NCBI GenBank assembly: GCA_020740775.1
Contig: JAHEWK010000015.1
Coordinates: 310,001-374,000 of the forward strand
DNA: 64,000 nucleotides
From: Ilyonectria destructans
Taxonomy: Eukaryota; Ascomycota; Sordariomycetes; Hypocreales; Nectriaceae
Reading direction: 5' to 3'
The translations under genes and the position numbers were made by a program. Position 1 is the stretch's first letter; every line of letters starts with the position of its first letter. The notes beneath the pieces were generated by a model that saw only the letters and a list, made by a program, of their open reading frames with translations, made no database searches and was not told where the DNA came from. Positions 23,776-33,763 of the stretch are shown piece by piece.

Positions 23776-24755
23776 CTTCGGGATTGTTCGTGATCTGATT
23801 TGCGAATGGTTTACAAAGCTGCAAGAATTGAATCTGTACGAGATGCCAATGATAGACTGCTGTACTGGATTTAATATGCTGTTGGAAATTGAGGAAGTAG
23901 AAAGCAGATATAGCCGATGCGAAGTTGTGGTCTAAAGTTCGAAACAGAATATCCGCTGGGTAATACAGAACGCTTTACCAATGGGCCGACTCCTGCTCAG
24001 CACAATCGGCCGAAAAATGGCATGACACGACAAGGTCAATCCCCCAAATGCGTCTTCAGTTCTGGGAATTGACATTGTGTAGCCGATATATGATGTGCCG
24101 AGTGCCGAGAATGTGGACATCTGACATACCGAAGTAAACTCGGCTCTTCGGTATGGATCAAAACCGCAACGCCGAGACAAGGCCCTACTTTTCGAAGTAA
24201 CAGTTGATGGTGATATGGCACGATGATATAATGCCAATCTGCCTTCTCAAAGTAGCCAGTTCTAGAATACATGGGTCTGCCTTTAGTGATGTTTAACTTG
24301 AGGACGAGTGTGGTTCGGGTATCCATGTCCTGCTCCGCAAGCAAGCAAGCAGTCCGTCGGCAGAAGGAGAAAAGGTCCCGGTCCATTCACTGCGGTATGT
24401 TGAGTTTAGGGGCGTGTTTGCCGAATACCGAGACTTGAATCGTTCGGCCTAGAACCACATTTAATACTTGACCGACGGATGGACTATTCCACCGCATCCT
24501 CCGGTTTTCCGACTTCTATGGAATGGCTAAGAGTAGAGAATGTTGGCCAATTGAACGTTATCATAGTGTATAAAATGATGGACGTCGGCGTCCTATGTTT
24601 CCGTCGTTGCTTTAGCGCATTGCAGAGCTGTCCATAATAAATTCGCACACATTCTGGCCGAGCAAAGCAATTTTACCTTCGAATCTCCCAAAAGAATCCC
24701 ACACGCCACTTCCATTCTCTCTCAATTTGCGGTCCGCCCATCTCAAATCTCAACT
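23776..24755. promoter_or_regulatory. Bidirectional promoter between BVMO and QOR genes
   Basis: A 980-bp region between two divergent genes. Besides the dense motif group at 24096-24176, a further CCGAATACCGAG lies near 24421-24432 and GTTCGGCC near 24442. No gene is supported. Confidence 0.6.
24096..24154. promoter_or_regulatory. Heptad pair plus ATACCGAAG / CTTCGGTAT inverted repeat
   Basis: TGCCGAG TGCCGAG at 24096-24109 contains the shared 12-mer CCGAGTGCCGAG (24098-24109). It is followed by ATACCGAAG (24126-24134) and its exact complement CTTCGGTAT (24146-24154), separated by 11 bases that include ACTCGGC. The same 9-mer occurs twice in the CMD promoter. The site lies about 320-380 bp upstream of the BVMO ATG and 600-660 bp upstream of the QOR ATG. 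Confidence 0.6.
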
Positions 24756-25739
24756 ATGAAGGCCGTTATTCTCAAAGCACCTGGCTCGGCCGGGAACATG
24801 ATCTATGACCAGGACGCTCCCAAGCCAGAGCTTTCGGAAGGGGAGGTTCTCGTAAAGAATCACTTTATCGGCGTCAACTACGTCGATGTTTACTTGAGAA
24901 CGGGTTTCTACCCGTCGCCTTCGGGCTATCCACTTATTATTGGAAAAGAAGCCGCCGGAGAGATTGCGGAAATCTGTGGTGAAAACCCAACCGGCCTGAA
25001 GATTGGAGACAAGGTGGTGTGGATCGGCCAAGGAGGGTACGCAGAGTATACCGCCATGCCTGCGCAATTGGCTATCAAGATTCCGGACGGAGTCTCGTCG
25101 CAAGAAGCCGTTGGTGGTTTTCTCGCTGGCATGACAGCATTGAGTCTTTTAGAGGAGGCCTATCCCGTCAAAAGCGGACAGACTGTCTTAATCCATGCTG
25201 CTGCAGGCGGCCTCGGTTCAATCATGTGCCAGATTCTCCGCAATATCGGGGCTATCACAATCGCTACAGCCGGAGGCCCAGATAAGTGTCGCTTGGCCTT
25301 GGAGAATGGGGCCAACCACGTTATTGACTATACATCCACCTCAGGTCCATCCTGGGTTGACCAAGTCGAGGACCTCACAGACGGGAGCGGAGTCGACGTG
25401 GTCTATGACCTTGTGGGCAAGAACACTTGGGAGGGAAGCCTCGAGGCGGTCAAGCGAAAGGGCAAAGTTGTGTTTGTTGGATCCGCAAGCGGCCCAGTCC
25501 CGCCAATTGATCCAAACATGTTGACGCCAAAGAATATCTCGATCATGAAGCCGACGCTCGGGGCGTTTATCACAACGCCAGAGGAGATGCGACACTATGC
25601 TCTAGGCATCTTAGGTATGATCCGCCAAGGAACGGTGAAGATCAACATTACAAAGATATATGATCTTTCGGAAGTCAAGAGAGCCCATGGTGACCTCGAG
25701 GGCCGACGGACGACTGGGAAGATCTTGATGAAGCTGTAG
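24756..25739 (+). CDS. NADPH:quinone oxidoreductase-type MDR
   Basis: An intronless gene of 327 residues from the ATG at 24756, the usual length for zeta-crystallin/QOR-like members of the medium-chain dehydrogenase/reductase superfamily. It has the QOR signature NYVDVYLRTGFY (41-52), a GroES-like N-terminal domain without zinc-ligand cysteines, and the cofactor motif AAAGGLG (148-154) of NADPH-binding QORs. Enzymes of this class reduce quinones or the C=C bond of enones. In this cluster it might act on an unsaturated ketone before the BVMO step or detoxify a quinone, both inference. It is transcribed divergently from the BVMO gene and is the rightmost clear member; a lone TGCCGAGT motif sits at 26091-26098. 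Confidence 0.9.
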   Translation: MKAVILKAPGSAGNMIYDQDAPKPELSEGEVLVKNHFIGVNYVDVYLRTGFYPSPSGYPLIIGKEAAGEIAEICGENPTGLKIGDKVVWIGQGGYAEYTAMPAQLAIKIPDGVSSQEAVGGFLAGMTALSLLEEAYPVKSGQTVLIHAAAGGLGSIMCQILRNIGAITIATAGGPDKCRLALENGANHVIDYTSTSGPSWVDQVEDLTDGSGVDVVYDLVGKNTWEGSLEAVKRKGKVVFVGSASGPVPPIDPNMLTPKNISIMKPTLGAFITTPEEMRHYALGILGMIRQGTVKINITKIYDLSEVKRAHGDLEGRRTTGKILMKL

Positions 25740-27877
25740 ATCAAGAGTTGTGGGCTCAGCTTACGCAGGAGAACGTGCATCTCTGATGGGCACAGGCAAA
25801 TGTATACATCCCCCACAATTCGATTGATGTATGTACGTATTTAAGTAGGAAGAAAAATATTAAATCCCCTCTGAGAACGGCGCGCAAGCCCTTGCCGCAA
25901 CGGATCCTTGATGAAGATATATTGCAGCTTAACTCTATCAAGAATGCGGGGACTCGCGCCGCTGTGGGCAAGGGCGCCACAACGCCAGCCCAGGGATAAG
26001 TTGGTGGTCCTAGCTTGTTGTTGCGGGAGCATCGACACCTTGGATGGACATTGCGCATCATGATCGATCCAAATCTGAAACAGGTTAAAGTGCCGAGTTG
26101 AAACCCTGTCTCTGGTCCTTAATGGAACCAGATATTGTCCACGGGCGACCTAGTCACTTTGTGTTAATATTGACTTGGGACATTCGGGCTACATGTTTAT
26201 GTTTGCATAGATGCCCAAGACAGTCAGGCTGGCTGGGTTTCATGTCGAAATGGGATGGAAAGAAGTCTCAGCCGGACACAGTGAGGGAAATTTTCGTCCG
26301 ATCCGAAGATTCCACTATCATCGAAAACCGAATCTGACCGCTTCTAAGGTTTTGGGCCGCAGTCGACATGGTCCGGGTGCCGGCTCGGCTAGGATCCCTA
26401 ACCAAGGTCACGGTCGATGTTCCTTGTTTTGATGGAACAAGCTGTCGTCAGCAACGAAAACAAGGCCAGGGACAACTGCAACAAGGCCCGAAAGAGGAGG
26501 TTTGCGGCACTAGCGGAACCAGAGGAGGCGGAGGGAGCTGGACGAGATCAGTTAATTAGTGGGAAGCGCCCCTGGCGTTGATGTACGAGTACGGAGCACA
26601 TGCGTACGTGGAACACAACGCAGCGCAGAACCTTACGTGGTGATACTGCAATGCCTCCTTCATACGAGGTGTACGGCATATTCGTCGATATGAAACAGCG
26701 TCTGGGTGTCAGTACATGCCATATACAGGGCGAATCCAGTATTCTGATTTGACCGGTATTCCGTAGCCGTAATGCACGCCATCTCGTGCAGATCGCGTCA
26801 ATCATTCGACGGGCAAAGATAGAGGCATCAGACAGATCGGGATAGACTCTCGGGGGCTGCGGCGATGCGGCGACGCAGCGATGGGGGACTTGCTGCTAAT
26901 TGTTGTGGGTGGAGGAGGGGAGCTAGAGCATCCAGAGCATCCAGAGCATCCGTGGGAAGACAGTATCCCTGTCGCGCTGGAGATTGACCCCCCTGCCGGG
27001 ACCTGCCGGGACCTTGGAGGGGCGATGGAGGCTGTTGGAGGCTGTTGGAGGCTGTTGGAGGCTGCTAGAGGGCGCCACAGGTGATGCCTCAGCGGGCCTT
27101 TGATAGGCGGCTCCCGAGCCTTCGGATGCATCGTGGGCGTGTCTTGTGTGTGTCTTTGGTGGGCGTCGTGGGTGGTTGTGGGTGGGTGGATGTGCCGTAG
27201 TGGGGCGCCCCCCTCTCAGCCATTGTTTACCATCCGAGCGACCTCGAGACAAAGCTGGCAGTTGGGTCACTTGGGTGGGAACAGGTGGGTCCCATTGGCT
27301 CCTGCCGTCTCCAGGGCAGCAACGAGCAACCCGCCGCCAGCAACCGGCTGCCCACTTGCACCTGCCCCATGCAAGGCAGGCGCTCGTTTTGGGGTTCCCA
27401 CCTCAAGTCGCAGGTCCGACACAACTGCGCCGCCAACACAAACGCAATCAGCAGGTCACTCTCTCTGTCTCTCCTTGACACACACTCGCTCGCTCTTCTT
27501 GACCCTCTTTATTTTCATTCCATTCCTTCAGTCGTGTTATTTTTGTGTGGGTGTTCTGCCCGCGTGTGTTGCATTCGCTGTTCAAACTCGCAATCTCGAT
27601 TATTTTGGAGTTGACGGTTGGTCCGCCGCTGCTAAATCCACCAAACACAACAACAGCTTTTGTTGATATTCCCACGACGCCAGGGACAAGAGGGCGACCA
27701 GACTCGGATGCTGCCGCCTTGAGCGCCACAGCACCTCTCCCACCTCCATTCAGCATGTTGCGCAGCTAAAGGTAACCCTCAACTTGAGCTCCCAAACTAT
27801 CCCCATACATTCCTTTCCCCCACCACGGCCCAATCCGCCATGCGCTGACCGACACTCGACAACCTCCAGCCGAGGCC
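25740..27877. other. Intergenic, likely RhoGEF promoter and 5' leader
   Basis: No supported gene. Two short tandem repeats occur (GAGCATCCA-type near 26925-26952 and GGAGGCTGTT-type near 27027-27061). The final kilobase is pyrimidine-rich and probably contains the promoter and a long 5' UTR, possibly with a spliced leader exon (a CCTTCAG string near 27525-27531), of the downstream plus-strand gene. Confidence 0.5.
26925..27061. repeat. Two short tandem repeats (9-bp and 10-bp units)
   Basis: About three copies of AGCATCCAG around 26925-26952 and about three copies of GGAGGCTGTT around 27027-27061, separated by unique DNA. Both are non-coding simple minisatellites. Confidence 0.7.
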
Positions 27878-30800
27878 ATGTCGTCATCAACCCCTACAAT
27901 CGAAGACGATCCATCGCCCGAGCCCGCGACCATCGAGATCCCCGTGACCCCTCAAAACGCTTCGGCCGCCAAGAAGCTCGCCGATGCCAAAGCCACGCCC
28001 AAGTCGGCCCCAGTGGCCGGCAGACCTCGCGCCCGAACCTCCTCCAAGAAGCCGGAGCCCACCCTGCTCGCCGATTTCTTCATGGGCCGCCCCTCGCCCG
28101 CTCGAGTTGCCGCTGAACGCCAACGGAGGATGAGCCTCGAGGCCGTCAAAGCCGAGTTGCGCCACGAAATGAGGCAGAATGCCGTCAAGCAGGTCCAGCC
28201 CCCGGGCGGCGTCAAGGATCGTGTCAAGAAGTGGCAGAAAGCCAATGCTGCTATCACGATCGAAGACAATCCGGACGAAGCAGCAACAGAGCCTACCGAG
28301 GTTGCCTTCAACGGTGAGGACGTTAAGAGCGTCACCGAGGAAGATCGAGTACGGATCAAGATGAGAAGGAAACCCAAGCAAGTCAACAACAACAAATCCC
28401 AGGAAACATTGGGAACGGAGAAAGAACCGCCTCCAGAAGCACCAGCCAAAATTCCACCCAAGAAGAGAGTCGTCAGCGACGAGCACTGGCGAAAAACCCG
28501 TCCGAAACAGGGGACCCCCAAGAACGGCAATGGCGCAGGTCCAGCTCCACTCCCGAAGGACTTCACTATCCGCAACGCTGCGAACCCGTCTGTCTCTAAC
28601 AAAGTCAAATCATGGGCTTCCAAAGTGGAGATACCAGATACCCCACCCCCAAGGAGTCACAGATACGCCAAGTCCGTTGGGTCCAAGGCGTGGACTGAGG
28701 ACACCGAGAGCGAATTATATAGCGATCTAGGTGAGACTATAAGCGAAGCCACGCCCAGCCATGCCACCAGCAGTCGGGTGACAACCCAACGGTCTGCCAA
28801 GTCTGTATCAGCAGCGGACGACGGCATCCGTGTCACCCCCATCAGGAAAACAATGCTGGATGATGATGGGATACGAGTGCGACCCATGAGCGAAGTGTCC
28901 TCGGAAGCAGGCACCTCACGGCCCGGTTCTGTTCGAACAGCAAGGCTGAGGCGGAAATCAGCCCATAGCTCACGGCGTACTAGTCCTCGGCCAGAGAGAA
29001 CCAAAGTGACCGAGAAACGATCCGAAGAATCGAAGACTGAGGTTTCCGAGGAGCTGTCCGAAGTGACAAACACCGAGCTCACTGAGGAAGATTCTAATAT
29101 CTCCAAAACAACCAAAGAGGATCACCCGGTGATCCAGGTTGCAGATCAGGACTCGGTGATTGATACTCCCACTAAGCGTCGGAGTGTCTCTGGTAGCAGG
29201 AGGAGATCGCGACCTAAGAGCCACCACTCTAGCTCTACAGCGCGCAAAGATCAATCGTCTTTCATTTCCGAGGAGGAGACGAATCTGGAGCCACCTCTCT
29301 TAGACACATCCGACCTATCTTCCAGCATCCTGGCCAAGTCAATCGCAGATATTCCGGGCGAAATCCCCTTCGGAAACTCCGCCTTTAGTGAACTGGATCT
29401 TCCAATCCATGGAGGCCCCCCGCGGAGCCGCCCCAAGCAGCGACCCAAGGTGGATAGGAACTCAAGTTTCAAGGGCATGCCTAAGGTGTTCAAGAAGGTC
29501 ATGGAGGAGGGCAAGAAGATGATCCACGAGTTGAACGAGCCCCCGAGACACCCCGTACCAAACAACCCACGCAGCATCGAAAAGTGGCTCAACACCACGG
29601 TGGAAGCCAACAATACCTCAGATCCGTTTGTCGACGAACCTAAGCAGGAACCCAAGCAGGAACCTAAGCAGGAACCCGAGCAAGAGACTGCGCCCGCTCC
29701 CAAAGAACAGACCCCCCAAGAGCGAGAGCCGAGTCCTGAAACTGTGTCTCCACTTGCGACCAAGACTCGTCGAAAATCATCCCATGGGCAGAAGCGACGG
29801 GCTTCAACTCAAAAACTTGACAAAATAGAGACTGAGAAGTCGACTGAGCGACCCACTGAAGCTCCCGAACCAAGCCCTGAGCCCAAAGCCCAGTCTGAAG
29901 CGGAACGAACACCAGAGCCAAAGCGGCAGTCTGCCAAAGAACAACCCAAGTCGCCACATTCTAGCGGATTAAAGAGGAGTCGAGCAACTCGAACCATTTC
30001 GTCCCCTGTCAAGCCCGGGGCCAAGAAGCAGTTGCTAGGCATGCTAAAGGAGGCCTTCCAGGGTGAATCTGGAAATCAATTGCCCAAGCCAAAGCCCTAC
30101 CAAAGCCGAGAAGAGCGAAGATACGAGCACGAGCTGGACTCTGAACCCAGCTACAGATATGATGATGACGACAGGTATGACGATGAACGGACGTATACAT
30201 ATGATGAGGAGACAGAAGATTGGGAAGAGTCAGATGTCCACAGGAACCAGAGCACAATACTCTCCAAGTCCACAATGCTCTCCAAGTCTAGGTCTATCTC
30301 TCCTGAAGAACAGGAGCGTCGAGACCCGCAGCACGACATCCTCATGGATCTCCCAGTATCCAAAATGCTCGGACCCAGACTCAGACCACCGACCAACGGC
30401 CATTATGAGCTCTCAACTATCATGTCCGAGGAGGGTTCTAGTGCCCTCGGTTCGGACTTGACCCACTCTTCTATAACCAACTCGACTGTGACCAACTCGA
30501 CTGTGACCCAGTCCACGCTTCTCACTGGGGATAGCGAGCTTTCCAAATCAAAAAGCCAAGGCCCAGGCCTAAAGCGACGGCTTACTCGCCATTCTGACCT
30601 CGTCTCCGTTCTTTCGCTGCCTAACGACAGCAATGTTCCCACCGGAATCAAGAGCAATCGGTCGCGCCCGAGCTTCCGAAAGAATCGTGGTGGCCCCAAC
30701 GACGTGACCACCGATGACCTCCTCAAGGAATTTGCTGATGATGAGAACCTCTACCTCCGCGAACTCAAGACTCTAGTTGACGGCGTTATTCCTGTGCTTC

Positions 30801-33763
30801 TCTCTCAAGTTGTCAACGATGACAACGCAACGGAGCTCTTCGGCTCTGGAAACCGAACCAATCGAGTGAGCAGCATGTCAAAATCCGTCATCCATATGGG
30901 AGTTGCACTGGAGAAGCTCAAAATCACCCATCGGAAGGCCCCAGTTTCAGATATGCGCCGTTTAGCTACCTGGGGCCACGGTGTAGTACCTATTTATCAC
31001 AAGTACCTTGATGCCTGGAGACTAGGTTTCCAAGACTTGGTCGTCAACCTCGCCCCAGCCTCTGGGAAACTTGACGATGAAGACTCTCTCTTGGATGCTA
31101 TGCCACGAAATGAGTTCGGTGATATCGTCGATTCCGAGGGAGAACGAGTCGACGTTGCGCATCTGTTGAAGCGTCCCCTCCTGCGAGTCAAGCAGATGGC
31201 CAAATTTTTCAAATGCATCGACTCGATCATTGGAACCAATGATTCTTATTACCTTCTCAGAGATTTTGAGGACTTGCAGGACAAGGCCCGACGTCGTCAC
31301 CGAGAAGAGAGCGCCAGGTTGGTGGACGAAGACGCAAGCAACACCGATACTACAAGATCGCGAGATCTGCGAACGCTTGCGCCTCTGGAGTACGTCACCA
31401 TCGAACCGAACCGCCAAGTCAGCGCCAAGGACTTCTTCTCACTCGACTTGGCTCACTCAAATGGCCAGCGGCTCGAGTGTCAGGTTGAGTTGGTTCACAG
31501 AGACAATGAGCGCCATCCTGAAGACAAGGGCGATATCCTGATCCGAGAAACTGGTGGTGGCCGTCGGTCATACCTCCTTTTCCCACCTATCCCCATGGAC
31601 ATAATCTCCGCGCGAACGGGAGAAGGCAACTTTGACATGGTGGTCATGATCAGAGGAACACACGACGATCGACCGTGGCATGAACTACTCATTCTAACGA
31701 CGGATAATGAGGATCAAATTCTGGACTGGCTGGATGTTCTCCCAGTGGCTCCCGTCCCGCCGAGGGAGCCAGAGCCAAGTGTTTGTGGAGATGACGAAAC
31801 GCCATCGAAGTTGAGGATGAGGGACGTCCCTGTGGGTGCACGAGGACTCAGCAAACGCTCGCCCCGCTCATCTCGCTCCCCTCGCTCCCCTCTCTCCACA
31901 CACTCTTCTCGCACAGCTCTTGCCGAAGCATCACCAACAAGCCCACAGACACCCACAAAGCAATCCCTACCTTCCCGGTATCGACCTCGGTCTGCAGGCC
32001 CGTCAACACCACCACCTGCAACACACTCAGAGGACCCTGACTTGGAGAGGACGCCGACGCAGGATGATTATCATGAAAGAAGTCCCGAAGAGAGGAGCAC
32101 TCCTCTGAGTGAGGACATGCGACCCGATCCCTCCATGTTCCAGAAAAGCCCCAACAGCACACCCTATCGAGACGATGGAGCACCCCCTCCCCCAGTTCAT
32201 CGCACTCTCACCCCCAGCCCCGGCCCGCAATCCTCATCGAAGTCGCAATCTCTCACCCCTCCTGTTGAGCTCCAGAATAGTGGTCGCATCAAGCGCCGAA
32301 CCTCCTCTCCTCTTAAGCATGAATACCTACCATCGGAAGGCTCATCCGTGGCTGGAACTTCTCTCACGGAGGGTACGGACATGTCAGAAGACTACACCGA
32401 AACAGAATCCGATATTGAATCTTCTGATGACGAGATCGAGAGCGTAGACCTACCCGAAACTGAGCTCGGAGTCAGTATCAAGCAAGAGCGAGCCTACCCC
32501 CCTCCTCTCATGGAGTCAGTCGTCTCCGGCTCCACTTACAGCCTCACCCCATCCAATTCTGCATCTCAAGCCGGCCTACACGGTCGAAAGATTGCTCCCG
32601 AGGAAAGCGCCACAAGATTCATTGCCTCAATCTTCAAGTGGTCAGAAAAGGGCTTGTGGAAGGACATCTCCGCAGCCAATTGTTCCATCGTCGTTTCCCC
32701 TGGCCTAATTGAGGCATATCCCCTGAACCCTAGCGGCGTCTCTGAAGGGGCTAATGATAAGCCGATGTTGGCATTAGACCTCACGCCACTGGTCTTGATC
32801 CGACAAAGTACCTCTGTTGATCTTGAAATTCGCTCCGCAGTCAAGGAGGAGTGCATGATATCCAACTCACATGGTGGAGGAAACTTTCGCTTCCGATGTC
32901 CCACGGCCCCGGACTGCTTCAACCTTTACAAGTCGGTCCACCACGCCCGCCTCAACAACCAGAAGTTCATCGAACTCGAGAATGAGGCCAGATTCAAGAG
33001 CTTCGGCGAACGAAAGGGCCCTGTTGGAAATGATGACGACACCAGCAGCCGCCGAAGAAGTTGGTTCGGCCGAAAGAACAGCTACAGGAGCTCAGTTCGC
33101 GCTCCCTCGCACGATGGTGCTAGCACGACGCCATCGTCGACTCTCTCCGCGACAAGCTTCCTGAGACGACTCACCGGAGGCGGGAACCTGCCATTCAACC
33201 TCGCCCGATCCTCTGTAGACAGACAAACCCGAGCCAGCGGGTATGGAAATAGCTTCTACACTCCCGAGTCCTCCTCCGGTGGCACCAACACTCCTCGCTC
33301 GCCCTCTATCAGCGTCGAGAACAGCGGTCGCGGACCTGCAAACTTGGGATCAGAAAACATCCGCATCCGACTTCACCTTCTCATATCTGCCGCAAAGTGG
33401 GAGGACCATGGCAACTGCAGCCTGCAGATCCGACGACCGCCCCCTGGGTGGCGCCAGGCCCTCCGTGCCAACCACGGCCTGGAAAAGCGGGTGACAGTGA
33501 CTACAATCCCACGTAAGGAGTCGGATAAGCCAACCATCCTGCTAGACGCAGTGCTTGGCAGTGGATGCTTTCAGCAGATGGGTACCCGGGGAATCGTGTG
33601 CGGCGTCTGGGAAGAGATGAAAGACGATAATGGCGTGGTGGGCGCCGCACCAGCGACAGGTGCCACGGGCGGTAATGTCAAGAAGTGGTGTTTCCAGTTT
33701 GCAAACGGTAACGAGGCGCACTGGGTGTTGCAACTGGTTCACCAAGAGGTTGTCACGTTTTAG
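27878..33763 (+). CDS. Large RhoGEF-like protein (DH/PH) with disordered N-terminus
   Basis: A single 1961-residue open frame starting at ATG 27878. Residues 1 to about 940 are disordered, rich in Ser/Pro/Glu/Lys, with short tandem repeats such as four EPKQ-type units (about 588-604) and paired NSTVT units. From about residue 945 the segment DDLLKEFADDENLYLRELK begins a Dbl-homology (RhoGEF) domain, running to about 1180, followed by a PH-like region (about 1185-1310). After another disordered linker, a second PH-like segment (about 1580-1690) and a conserved C-terminal domain (about 1830-1961, containing AAKWEDHGNCSLQIRR and ending HWVLQLVHQEVVTF) follow. DH-PH proteins activate Rho/Cdc42 GTPases and control polarised growth and the cell wall. 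The GTPase partner is unknown. The DH assignment rests on helix pattern rather than a search. The lack of introns over 5.9 kb is notable. Confidence 0.75.
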   Translation: MSSSTPTIEDDPSPEPATIEIPVTPQNASAAKKLADAKATPKSAPVAGRPRARTSSKKPEPTLLADFFMGRPSPARVAAERQRRMSLEAVKAELRHEMRQNAVKQVQPPGGVKDRVKKWQKANAAITIEDNPDEAATEPTEVAFNGEDVKSVTEEDRVRIKMRRKPKQVNNNKSQETLGTEKEPPPEAPAKIPPKKRVVSDEHWRKTRPKQGTPKNGNGAGPAPLPKDFTIRNAANPSVSNKVKSWASKVEIPDTPPPRSHRYAKSVGSKAWTEDTESELYSDLGETISEATPSHATSSRVTTQRSAKSVSAADDGIRVTPIRKTMLDDDGIRVRPMSEVSSEAGTSRPGSVRTARLRRKSAHSSRRTSPRPERTKVTEKRSEESKTEVSEELSEVTNTELTEEDSNISKTTKEDHPVIQVADQDSVIDTPTKRRSVSGSRRRSRPKSHHSSSTARKDQSSFISEEETNLEPPLLDTSDLSSSILAKSIADIPGEIPFGNSAFSELDLPIHGGPPRSRPKQRPKVDRNSSFKGMPKVFKKVMEEGKKMIHELNEPPRHPVPNNPRSIEKWLNTTVEANNTSDPFVDEPKQEPKQEPKQEPEQETAPAPKEQTPQEREPSPETVSPLATKTRRKSSHGQKRRASTQKLDKIETEKSTERPTEAPEPSPEPKAQSEAERTPEPKRQSAKEQPKSPHSSGLKRSRATRTISSPVKPGAKKQLLGMLKEAFQGESGNQLPKPKPYQSREERRYEHELDSEPSYRYDDDDRYDDERTYTYDEETEDWEESDVHRNQSTILSKSTMLSKSRSISPEEQERRDPQHDILMDLPVSKMLGPRLRPPTNGHYELSTIMSEEGSSALGSDLTHSSITNSTVTNSTVTQSTLLTGDSELSKSKSQGPGLKRRLTRHSDLVSVLSLPNDSNVPTGIKSNRSRPSFRKNRGGPNDVTTDDLLKEFADDENLYLRELKTLVDGVIPVLLSQVVNDDNATELFGSGNRTNRVSSMSKSVIHMGVALEKLKITHRKAPVSDMRRLATWGHGVVPIYHKYLDAWRLGFQDLVVNLAPASGKLDDEDSLLDAMPRNEFGDIVDSEGERVDVAHLLKRPLLRVKQMAKFFKCIDSIIGTNDSYYLLRDFEDLQDKARRRHREESARLVDEDASNTDTTRSRDLRTLAPLEYVTIEPNRQVSAKDFFSLDLAHSNGQRLECQVELVHRDNERHPEDKGDILIRETGGGRRSYLLFPPIPMDIISARTGEGNFDMVVMIRGTHDDRPWHELLILTTDNEDQILDWLDVLPVAPVPPREPEPSVCGDDETPSKLRMRDVPVGARGLSKRSPRSSRSPRSPLSTHSSRTALAEASPTSPQTPTKQSLPSRYRPRSAGPSTPPPATHSEDPDLERTPTQDDYHERSPEERSTPLSEDMRPDPSMFQKSPNSTPYRDDGAPPPPVHRTLTPSPGPQSSSKSQSLTPPVELQNSGRIKRRTSSPLKHEYLPSEGSSVAGTSLTEGTDMSEDYTETESDIESSDDEIESVDLPETELGVSIKQERAYPPPLMESVVSGSTYSLTPSNSASQAGLHGRKIAPEESATRFIASIFKWSEKGLWKDISAANCSIVVSPGLIEAYPLNPSGVSEGANDKPMLALDLTPLVLIRQSTSVDLEIRSAVKEECMISNSHGGGNFRFRCPTAPDCFNLYKSVHHARLNNQKFIELENEARFKSFGERKGPVGNDDDTSSRRRSWFGRKNSYRSSVRAPSHDGASTTPSSTLSATSFLRRLTGGGNLPFNLARSSVDRQTRASGYGNSFYTPESSSGGTNTPRSPSISVENSGRGPANLGSENIRIRLHLLISAAKWEDHGNCSLQIRRPPPGWRQALRANHGLEKRVTVTTIPRKESDKPTILLDAVLGSGCFQQMGTRGIVCGVWEEMKDDNGVVGAAPATGATGGNVKKWCFQFANGNEAHWVLQLVHQEVVTF

